Shown in pieces: positions 10,611-20,297 of a DNA stretch of 27,515 nt. The stretch is from positions 424,411 to 451,925 of the forward strand of contig WELA01006786.1 of assembly GCA_009602735.1 (NCBI GenBank). Direction: 5' to 3'. The position numbers were made by a program, and so were the translations under genes. This DNA comes from Mesotaenium endlicherianum (taxonomy: Eukaryota > Streptophyta > Zygnematophyceae > Zygnematales > Mesotaeniaceae). Position 1 is the first letter of the stretch. The number at the start of each line of letters is the position of its first letter. The notes beneath the pieces were generated by a model. It was not told where the DNA came from. It saw nothing but the letters and a program-made list of their open reading frames with translations, and made no database searches.

Positions 10611-11804
10611 GGCAGGGTGGAGCCTGATTCTCTGGTGCCCCCCTGCCCTCCTCGACATACTCAGGAGGCCTGCCTACGGGCCAGACAAGCACCACGCATG
10701 CACACACAGGCGGGGTGATACATTCAGACTGTGGACAAGGTACCCTTTAAAGTTGTCAGAATAGCAAATGCAATGCCAACTTTTCATGTGAGTTGGTCCC
10801 CTAGCCCTGGCACTCGTCTATTCCCAGCACTTAACAAGTTCTCACCCAAGGTACTCACCATGTGCGCGGTGCTACTTGCCTGCTTCCTAGCAGTCATTCC
10901 TGGCATCTGCAAGCCATGGCAGGCGAAATCTACTGATATATTTAGGTTCCATGCAGAGCTAGAGTGACTGCCGCATATTTATGGATGAACTGCAAGAGAA
11001 GTTTCAGTTCCTTCCCCAAATCCAAATGTGTGACGTGATGATACAAGTCACATTAGTGTCCGTGACAACATTGCACATCTTTATTTCATAAAAACATCAT
11101 ACTGAAGTATCATGTGTAAAGCATTCAGGTGGTCCTGTACCTTTGCAGAGAGCAGGGCTATTGGCAGCAGTGGTCTGCAGGACGTGACGGATGTCTCCAA
11201 AGTCAAGCAGAAACGCGTTTACATCCTAGCCTTGTGGAAGCTCATCCAGGTCCACCACTCATGTGCAACACACCTGGAGAATTCTTACTATCGGAACGGC
11301 ATCACTATGAGCGCAAACGAATCAAACAGCAAACTTTGTCGCAGAACCGTATGAAGAAGCTCCTACCACCATGTATATTTTTCGAAGGACAACTTTCTTC
11401 CTCGACTTGGCCTCCAAGACGGAGCCTAGCTTGCAATGGTCGTCATGTCCAACTTTTCTGAAGCTGGATGCAACTCAGCACGATTCTTCCGCCGGAGCTT
11501 CTTACGCGCTGAAGCGAGGTGAAGCAACGAAGTTAGCTTCATTGCCTCGAGGCTAAAAGTAAAGCAGTGATATGGCTCCAAGTCGCGTGTAGGCACGAGA
11601 ATAGCATTTACTTGCGACATACTGCAAAAATCTCGCAACATACTGCAAGAATCTGCGATTTTCACACTGAATCACTTTTCATCGTCGCCAGGCTGCATGA
11701 GGGAGTGAAGTATTCACGTGGGCAATATTTCCTACAAGCTAACTAGACTGGAAGCAATACTCGAGTGATAACTGCAGAGAGCAATCAGTTACGAATTCTG
11801 AATC
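10611..11804. other. Intergenic region upstream of the Dabb gene
   Basis: No exon was recognised. It would contain the 5' end of the broken minus-strand locus and the promoter of the plus-strand Dabb gene. A 20/21-bp tandem duplication is at 11614-11654. Open frames at 11112-11556 show no family resemblance. Confidence 0.5.
11614..11654. repeat. Tandem duplication of a 20/21-bp unit
   Basis: GCGACATACTGCAAAAATCT is followed at once by CGCAACATACTGCAAGAATCT; the shared core is ACATACTGCAA.AATCT. The repeat lies about 150 bases upstream of the Dabb gene ATG, probably in its promoter or 5' UTR. Confidence 0.85.
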
Positions 11805-14385
11805 ATGGCCTCTGTCCAGCTGACAAATGCCTTGATCAGCTCCCATTGCCATCATTTTAGCAAATTATCAGCTCTGAAATCCTCAGGCTCATCCAGGAAC
11901 CTCCAAGTTTTCCGCAAGCCTTTCCTTAGCTCTGGCCACAATTCCCTGAAGTCGGACTACTCAAGCAGTGCGCGAGGAAATTTGCAGTGCAGTTGCGTCC
12001 TCCCTTCAGGTACTTATATGTCCAGACACGTTTGTTCTGCCCCTTGTCATCTATGACATTGGCTGCAGCTACTACTTTCTGCAAGTGAGAGCAAGAATGC
12101 AGACAAGCAGAGCTGGTAGTCTATGAATGCGGTGAAAAAATTTAGAAGAATCCGTACACATGTTGTGCAGGTATACAAACACGCTATTTGAGGAAGAACG
12201 CCACAAATATGAGAGGAATTGCTGCCCAAACTGGAGAAGCAGAGACTGCCCAGAAAACGAGGTAAAGCCAGCAGCCAAATAGCTTGGTATATTTTCAAGC
12301 TTCAGTGCTAGTTTCGAGAAGTGTTGGTATAAGCAGAAGTTTCTCCTTGCGACTCAATCATCACCTATGTACCTCTGTTGGCGAGTCTTTGTCCCTTCTT
12401 GACTAAATGGCTTGGCCAATATCCAACTGATGGTCTAACTAAAGGACGCAGACTTGGTGCCTATGTGACTCAGGAAAGTCATTGAGCATTTGGTGCTCTT
12501 TAAGATGAAAGAGGATTTTGAGCAATCTCAGGAGAAGGATATGCTAGACAACCTCTACAGTCTTCAGTACCACTACCGTAATATCCTGGCAGTATCAGTT
12601 GGACGAATCTTCTCCAAGCGTTCAAATGGCTTCACGCATGCACTGTTTGTGCGCTTTCCCTCCCAGGAAGCCCTTGCACAGTACACAATCCACCCCTCCC
12701 ATACATCAGTGGTGGAGCAGTACATCAAGCCTTATCTGGAGGTAAGTTGAAACTGGGGGTGCTGGTTTAAGATATGCATTTTCTGATAAACCAGTCTTCT
12801 TTTAGAAGGTTGGCCAACTAACTAAAACGGTTCTTGCACACGTCTCATACCAGCATCTGCGGTTTGGTGGTTGTTTTGAACTAAATTTGAGTTACATCTG
12901 TTTTTTACTACAAAGCATTGGTCCTTACAACAAGAAGCTTGTGAAAGGTCCTTAAAGTGTGTGGAAGTTGGAAGAATATAATGGCAATAAGATTACTTTA
13001 AAATCACTGAGCTTGCGATGACATCCTCTTGCAGGATATTTTGGCAGTTGACTTTGAAGCTGACGTGGAAGAAGACATAGAAGCCATCTTCAGGCGGGGA
13101 GAGGTGCCTTTCTAGACCTTATTAAGCTTCTCATATGTGACAGACCACAGCATGTTCAATCCATGACATACCTTGTCAAGATTGTCAACCGGTAGAGAAA
13201 TAAGCAGTACGCTTACATGGCTTACTTTTTTCCTTATCGGCCTTCACGTGGAGAATGGCGTGAAGGTGAAGGAGTCAAGAATATAATTTTGCATCCAGTC
13301 ACTGCTTGATCTTCAGACTTATGACGGAACATGTGTCAGTGCAACGGTTGGTTGACTAATGGGAGGCTAGACTCACTCATGTGTATGCCTGTGACTACTC
13401 ATGGATGTGCTCTGCAGGACTTTGAGCAAGGAGTTGAGCATTTGGTATTGGTAAAGGTGAAGGAGGGGGTCAGCCCAGAGGCAAGCCAGGACATGATAAC
13501 AGCTCTGGCTGAACTTCCAGACAAATTGGGGTCCACTATTGTTCAGATTACTGCAGGTAAGAATGCCAATGGATGCCTGCAGGCAGGCCTCTACACTTAG
13601 TGGCTGTTGAGTGTCATCTAGTAAGTTACATGATGGCAGGAAAAGGACCTTCTGGAACCTGCTTAGTGGGGCTCAAATGGCTAATAATGACAATCGGCAT
13701 GGTTCCAGTGTTTTCTGACACCTTCTAAGTATGCATGCCTGCTAAGAATGCAGTCGACTGTGGTCCATATGGTGCCCATACTCATGACGTTGTGATTGAA
13801 AGCGAAGCCACTTACTCGCAATTTTAATTTCCTTTTCTCTTGTCTCCCAGGTCCAAACTTTTCACCTCGCAGCAAAGGCTTCACTCACGGCCTGGTTGTG
13901 CGGCTACCTTCAGGTCAGTCGATGAACGGTTGGCAGCTTTTCTAGGTTTTCTCTTGGATCTCTCTGCAAATTGCGTTCAAGTGAGTATCCTTTTCTTAGC
14001 AGTTTTGTTATCTTCATGGCCAACCAATTGCACCTTCTTTCCTCTTTCAACTTATCTCCTATATCCGTCCCTGTTCCTGGTGAGCAGAGAAAGATTTGGA
14101 AGCATACAACAAGCACCCTTCGCATCGCGAGGTCAGTGTGTCCGACCAACTCATGTTCCATATCATTGCTGTCCTACTTCTGTTATTTAGTTTCAATATT
14201 TTTATCAATATTAAAATATTCCCGTGAAATTCAACATTGTTCTTTAGCTTGTACTGGTCTATGCGTCTGAATGCTCCATCTCACATTGTGTGCAGGTCCT
14301 CAGAAAGCATGTGCTGCCCAATAGCGAGAGCATCTTGGCTGTAGACTTCCATGTGGAAGCTATTTCAGAGGCTAATGTGATGTGA
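11805..14385 (+). CDS. Double stress-responsive A/B barrel (Dabb) protein, predicted plastid-targeted, eight exons
   Basis: Exons 11805-12009, 12171-12261, 12474-12741, 13035-13103, 13418-13556, 13851-13913, 14088-14131 and 14296-14385 join in consistent phases to 322 residues plus TGA. Residues 1 to about 75 are rich in Ser, Lys and Arg with almost no acid, like a chloroplast transit peptide. Two Dabb domains follow. The first opens KVIEHLVLFKMKEDF and contains SNGFTHALFVRFPSQEAL and HPSHTSVVEQYIKPYLE, ending DILAVDFEAD. The second opens GVEHLVLVKVKEGV and contains SKGFTHGLVVRLPSEKDLEA and HPSHREVLRKHVLP, ending SILAVDFHVEA. Known Dabb proteins form dimeric ferredoxin-like barrels and are often stress-induced; the exact reaction, if any, is unknown. 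The layout matches plant chloroplast two-Dabb proteins. All introns start GT and end AG. Confidence 0.93.
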
Positions 14386-15336
14386 AACAGGTGGGACACG
14401 TACATACCTTATACATCCTTCCAATTTTGAGAAGGATGCCCTATTGTAAAGCATAAGGTTGTAGCAGAAGGGCATGGTCTGAATCCTTAAGCTTTCCTGG
14501 CCTCATACCAAACAAAACAGGTGGAAGCTATTTGCGTTTAGGCCCAAACAGTGCCTCTCCTTACTGCACTTTCAGGTAGGTTTGACCTTTTAGGGCGTTC
14601 AAGTTCTACATGCAGCCAATTGACATACTAGAGTGTTATATGACCTTTGAAGGTGGACAGTTGGAGCTGTCTGACCATTGGCTACCTGCAGATCCAATTT
14701 GAGTCAAAGTATGCAATCACCACTAGTGGGGATCATTTTCTTAAGGTGCACCTCTGTCCTTATGAGTCATGACTTGATAACAACAAATAACCAAATAATA
14801 ACGACCCTCTTTCTGTGACTGATGCATTACTTAGATCGCTGCATACTTTTTCGAAGGGATGGTTGGAGAGTGTGCTTTTTGCAAAAGTTCATGAAGATAT
14901 ACGTACTAAGACAACTACAAACAGTACCAAAGAAGTCTACTGTTCCGTAACTTACGGACTCGATTGCTAACCAAACATATCAATTCATGCCAGATACGAT
15001 AGTCAGTGCACCGAACAAGGACAAGTAACCACTACGTTAAGGTGTACTCATCGGCAGTCGCTTCAGACATCAGTCCACATGACCGGTATATGCATGGTCA
15101 AGAATAACAACCACTGTGACTACATGACTAATGTTGCACCTTACCAGGCAGAAGTCAAAATGTGAACGTTCATACCTGCAAAGATCGATACCTGGCGTTA
15201 CTTGAGATGTGCAACTTAAAAGGAGCTCGTTGCACCTTATTTTAGTAAGACGATCACCCCCTAAATCATAGCCTTCCCGACAAGGGCCAGCGCATGGCCC
15301 CCAAAGAGTGAAGCCAGAACATGGCGGCCTGGTTTC
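14386..15336. other. Convergent intergenic region between Dabb and HAD genes
   Basis: This contains the 3' UTRs of both genes. No further exon, repeat or RNA gene was recognised. Confidence 0.6.
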
Positions 15337-18300
15337 TCATCCATGCACCGACAATTGGCAGGCTTTCAAGAATGTCCCCTTATCGACGAGATCATCTAGC
15401 ACTATGAGTGATGATGGGCTACCACTCGATGTTAGGAGCTCTTCTCTGCTGAAAATGCCGGTGCTCACGCCTATTGCAATTGCGCCAGCAACCTCGGCCG
15501 CTTGCACGTCGTTTGGCTGCATGACAAGAACCGAAACACACCGAAGCTCAGCCTGATGGAGGAGCACCCATTGAAATACACCAAAAATTTGACAAAGATG
15601 AAAAAGGAGAGACAACAGGCGACAAAAGCCAAAGACAGATTAACGAGCTCGGTTCCAGTTGAACAAGACGTTAGCGCTCAAATCAGGAACCAAGCATGTC
15701 CAGCTCCAGCTCGTAAGTTGCAGGATTGAGCCAACCCATGATGCCTACCTAGTAGCAGCTCCCGCATCTCACTGTCGCACAACGACAAAGAGTCCTCGGG
15801 GCCTGCCGCCCTCTAAGACCGGACCTCAAGAGCTCAGGAGTACAGAAGGAATTTATCCACATGCATGCTCCTGGAGGCGTCGAAATCAGTCAGTGAGGAG
15901 GGGGTCAGTGAAGGGGTCGTGGACAGGGAAGCTTACTGTGTCCCCCACATGCACCCTCAGCCTGAAGGCTTCCCCCGGGAACCTGTCTGTCGCCCTCTGG
16001 GCTGCAAGCTTCACCAGCTCGCCCCGGTCCACGTGGTCGCTGCCAAATCTGCCCAGTCAAAAGTCCCCCCCTGCTACGCGCCATTATCTCCTAATGGGAG
16101 CGACCTTGCGTTCGACATGCGACATGCGACACGCTACACGCCACAATGCCGTGTATGTGCAAGACTAGGATGACTGACGCGCCAGAGGCTGTCAGCTCCA
16201 TCACAGCTAGCACATGAGAAAGGAGCCCAAGAATGCCAGGCTCCAAACCCTAATCTGTACTCCGAGAGCTAGTTTACATCCAGCATTCTTCTGCGCTGGG
16301 CTACAACGAGCAGCGCTCACTAACACCAGCTGCAGGGCTCACCATGAATTTTGCGGGCTTTCATTTAAAAAATAAAAAAAAATACAGGCGAGGTCTTCAA
16401 GGTCCTTCTGACAAACCAAGGTGGTTGAGACAATAGAGGTACTGCCAATTTACATCAGCAGCCATGCCAGCTAGCAATGCAATGCATGGCTCAAAGTCGA
16501 CACAACAGTGCGGTGCACCCTGCAGGAGCTGCCGAAGAGATGGCACCGGAGCTCACGTACCCCCCAAAGTTGGGAACGGAGAAGTACTGGAGGATGCCAA
16601 GGCCGTTCATTTTGAGCCAGGCGATCTCCTCGAGGTTGCCTGTCACCTAGTCCCGCGCCCCCCATGCACGACACCAAGTGAGTGCCACATGGCGTCGCGT
16701 CAAGGGCGCGTCACGGCGTGCCACCTGTTCATGCCGGGAGGGGCGACAGGGGCATCTGAGAGCTGCGCTGTTGTCAGCTAAGAACACCAACCTTGGAGAC
16801 CAATTGACTGTAACTTGATGATGGCCAATATCTCCATTAAAGAATGCCAACCGTCGAGATTGATCCACTGTAAGTTCATTATAGGTAAAAACTACAGATA
16901 TCAAACTGAAGAACAACTGATTATCAACAAAAATAACTGAACAAACGATTCCTGTTTGGGGAAAACACCAGCCCTGGAGCTGGCGAGGGAGGGTGCCATG
17001 TGCACATCGAGTTCATTCTAGCTAGTCTACCTAGCAGCAACTTGCATGCTCAAGCCATGCAAGCTTGACTGCCAGATGCCGGTGTGCATATCATAGGGAT
17101 CTGGAAGCCAAGACTGTTCTTTTGGCAGAGCCAAGCTGCGTGGCTCCAGGAGGAAGCTGCGTGGCTCCAGCCTCTCACTATATATGTCAACAAAGCTGAC
17201 CAAAAGCAACCAAATGCGACCGAAAGCGACCAAAAGCGACCGAAAGCGGCAAAACTGACCAAAAAGCGACCGAAAGCGATTAAAGGCGACCAAACCCGAC
17301 CATCAAAGGTGAAAATCGCACACTCCACCGTCAATCGCACAGTACCTATCATGAGCTTCAGTCATGGCTTGACGCCATGAATGAGGGGCAGGGAGGGGAG
17401 CCTCACAAGGCCGACGACGGCTTGAGGATGGGCGGCGAGGGTTGCCAGCAGCTCCTCTACTCCCGGCAGCAGCTCCAAGCCCTCCCTGACCTCCTCCGCG
17501 TGCTCCCGAGCGTACTTGAGCATTTGCTCCCCTATTCTTCCCAGCTGCAGCTGAGCTGTCTGCCAGCTCCAACGTGTACCAGTGTTAGCGAGATAGGCGA
17601 GGCAGCCTGCCTCTGAGGACTCTACCATGATGTTCTTATAGGCTTTGTGTTTGCCCTGAGTGCACTTGCGACACGCACTTGCGCCTCGTGAGATATCTGG
17701 CACTGCCAATGACACCCAGCTTCTGGTGAGGCTTCATTTAGCTTCATGAATGTGGACAGGAGAAGGAAAGCAAGTCAGGATCAAAAATTCAAGTAAGTTC
17801 TGAGAAGTGAACTCCCTCTGAGTTTATGTCCAGGATACGATTACAGGAAATGCTTCCTGAAGAATCAAGGCTAACTCCTCTGGCGCCGCGGGTGCTTGTA
17901 CATCCATTAGTAAGAGCTCGAGGACCCGTGCTCTAAGTCCTCGAGAAGGAAACTTGCAGTGAGCTGAATAAGTGCTGGCCCGCCACTTATACTTTCTGCA
18001 CTACGTCTACGGGTCACCTTAGACCAAGACCGCACCCTAACCAGAAAGTGATTGTTCTCACCTCTGACGGAATGCCGTAGTGCTCCAGAGTTCGCAGTGC
18101 TACCAGCTGGTCGGTACTCCCATGATGCTACTAACAGGACAAAGGCAATGGAAATGTGTTGATTGATGGCCCTCTATGTTTCTCTTCAACGGCAAGACCC
18201 CTGAATACTGTGCATTGCTCATGAGAAGACACTATGTACCATAACACGACAGAAATGGTGAGCAAACAGGAGCAGTGCTATTCATGCTCTCCGACTTGCC

Positions 18301-18529
18301 CCAGAGTTGTGCTTGAGAACGTTCAGAAATGCTCCTCCACGCATCGATACAAGAGAGGGCAAGGTATCACGTGTCGTACTTTGATAGCATCAATAGTGCC
18401 ATCCACGTTGAACACAGTCTTGAAGGCATACGAAAATGCCCGCTTGTGCAGTTTGTTAGCATCCAGCCCCACACTCTTCATCAGCGTGCCATCCACGTCA
18501 AAAGTTATGAGCACCCTCCCATTGTCCAT
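15337..18529 (-). CDS. HAD-superfamily hydrolase (phosphoglycolate phosphatase-like), complete, six exons
   Basis: Exons 18529-18380, 18127-18062, 17559-17407, 16646-16561, 16048-15937 and 15516-15337 join in matching phases to 248 residues. HAD phosphatases hydrolyse phosphate esters through an aspartyl-phosphate. Motif I is FDVDGT with D11 as nucleophile and D13 as general acid/base. HHGSTDQLVAL follows at 51-61. The helical cap includes YAREHAEEVREGLELLPGVE (88-107). Motif II is VTGN with T125. K135 in AWLKMNGLG is the probable motif III lysine. Motif IV spans the exon 5/6 join: GDT|PNDVQAAEVAGA, with D188 and D192 binding magnesium. All catalytic motifs are present. The substrate is not predictable. 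The ATG lies only ten residues before the nucleophile, so no targeting peptide is seen unless an upstream exon was missed. Exon 3 could start a few codons later at another CAG. Confidence 0.92.
17133..17170. repeat. 21-bp tandem duplication in HAD intron 3
   Basis: The unit AAGCTGCGTGGCTCCAGGAGG (17133-17153) is followed by a second copy of its first 17 bases at 17154-17170, identical over that length. It lies inside the intron between exons 3 and 4 of the HAD gene. Confidence 0.9.
17194..17302. repeat. Degenerate minisatellite with about 10-bp unit (GCGACCAAAA/GCGACCGAAA)
   Basis: About ten units of GCGACCAAAA or GCGACCGAAA type run in a row with a few insertions and substitutions. On the transcribed minus strand the unit reads GGTCGCTTTC/GGTCGCTTTT, giving a pyrimidine-leaning array within intron 3 of the HAD gene. 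Confidence 0.88.
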
Positions 18530-19985
18530 TCTAACAACTTGAGACTTGGTTCTCGAGGAGGATTAACTTGTATGAGAAGGGGCAAAGCAAATATGAGGGA
18601 GAGAGCACATGCGACCCGTGAGCACCTAGAACACGAAGAACGAGAAATTAGACCATCAGGATGTTGTACGCAACATCCGAAATGGAGGCATTGACGTAGA
18701 AGAATCACTACCATAGGAAAGAGACACTTACTAATTTCGGAGCTTGACTTTCAAACAGAGTCAAAACTGGGTGGCATAAACGGGCATCTACTGGCATCAC
18801 GTAGACTGACGTAGTAGCTGCAACTGCTGTGGGATTGTCGGAGTCGAAAAGAGTGCATATATGTAAGATGAGAGCGTCACGTACATGCACCGGAAAAAGT
18901 TCAGAAAAAAAAGGTCAGATGGCCTGACGCCAGCTGACGTGTGCTGATGCTTGTTCAAAGTTTCATACGGACAATGACAAACAGTGACTAGCTTGCGAGA
19001 AGCACGCTCAATCTGGCCTGACCGTAGGCGGCAGTCAGCGGTGGTCAGCGGACCGTGAGCAGCAGGCAGATTTTGGGCACATTCGTACAGTGGCGACTGC
19101 AATTGACTAGATATAATGTGGACGTTGACGTTGTTAACAACCAATCGAACATATTGACGGGTATTCATACAGTATCCAGCCTGATCCAGCCACTTCGTTC
19201 GGCTGCATTCTAATTGTCCATCACCTGTTTTTTACAGGTTTTTCATGAAATTCTGTTGATTCGGTATCCTGCAGCCGCACCTAGCTGAGCTGCCCCATAG
19301 CAGACCCGGCCCCCAGGGTCCAAGTTGGTCCACGTACGACCACTTTTTTATCCGACTGCAATTTTTACCTTCTTCAGCATTTTCAACTAATTTCAAACAG
19401 CACTCGCGTCCTGCTTGCTTGCATCCACTCGCATCTGCTCGCATCGGCTTGCGTGATGTGCTCTGCTTACCGCTCTCCTCATAACGACCAGCTGCAAGGT
19501 CACGCTTGGTCACGCCATCGGTGTTGCTGCTGCTCGTCACACTGTTGCCACACAGCACTTTTCTAAGGAACTTGGACGTGACAAATGGCACTCGACATAG
19601 CCTCAGTATAAGCATACCGTATGTGCAAGACTTGTAGAGATGGATAATATGATGGCTATAGTTAATTCTAGGACCTTCGCTGATATCATAAGGCAACTTT
19701 CTTTCCTCTTTAAACGTGCAAGACGACGATCTCTGGTAATTTCGTATTTTTTTTGGGCATCTTAACTCTACGACGGGATTGCATTTCAAGGGCTATCAGG
19801 ACATCTGAGACTATATTTTCGAGGTATGCCATGTTTAGAAGGCCAAACTTTTTTCAAAGTTTACTTGAGCAGTATTACAAGCATCAGATAGCTAGCAATG
19901 CAAGCAATTTTTTCCTGTCATTTAGCATCCGAATAAACGCAATTGACATCTCTCTTCACTTTGAGAATAGGACAGTATAAGAAGC

Positions 19986-20105
19986 ATGGGTTTGAAGCTT
20001 TACATGTTGATCTTATACTTTTGTGCACCAGAGCTTAAGACCATAGTTGAACACCTAAAAGCGCAGCAGGATTGTTCTAGCCGTTGCCGTGTACAAGATG
20101 CTGAA
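19986..20105 (+). CDS. Possible extra 5' exon of the Gln/Ala-rich gene
   Basis: ATG at 19986 opens 40 codons beginning MGLKLYMLILYFCA, which looks like a short hydrophobic signal or anchor, and ending ...CRVQDAE before a strong GTAAGT donor. Splicing to an AG at 20278-20279 would join it in phase 0 to IRRSAN and then the MSDQQQ start, without a stop. This would add 46 residues. It could equally be a 5' UTR exon or chance. Confidence 0.3.
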
Positions 20106-20176
20106 GTAAGTGACTCTTATGCAAGTGTTTGTCAGGGTTCTTCTTTAAGTTCAAGATTCTGCTGTTTTGCGTGTTT

Positions 20177-20238
20177 GTTGGGTCCATTGGTTGGGTCCAT
20201 TGGTTGGTCCCATTGGTTGGGTCCATTGGTTGGGTTCA
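20177..20238 (+). repeat. 13-bp minisatellite (GTTGGGTCCATTG)
   Basis: Four full units (20177-20228) and a partial fifth run head to tail. Units 1, 2 and 4 are identical; unit 3 differs by a shifted G/C. The array ends in GGTTCAG, which itself resembles a 3' splice site, just upstream of the first confident exon of the Gln/Ala-rich gene. Confidence 0.92.
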
Positions 20239-20297
20239 GGTTGACGCATAGTCCAGTCTTCATATCTTGAGGTCGTCAGATTCGCAGATCTGCGAAT

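Larger units (their letters stand above)
18530..20297. other. Divergent intergenic region between HAD and Gln/Ala-rich genes
   Basis: Promoters of both genes should lie here. A possible extra 5' exon of the plus-strand gene is at 19986-20105, and a 13-bp minisatellite is at 20177-20238. The minus-strand open frame at 19232-19789 does not begin with ATG and is not convincing. No other gene was recognised. Confidence 0.5.

Noticed and set aside
15308..16173. Plus-strand open frames across the 3' half of the HAD gene.
   Set aside because: Antisense shadows of HAD exons 5 and 6 and intron sequence.
19232..19789. 185-codon minus-strand open frame upstream of the Gln/Ala-rich gene.
   Set aside because: No ATG at its start, no domain, Ser/Arg/Cys scatter typical of chance translation.
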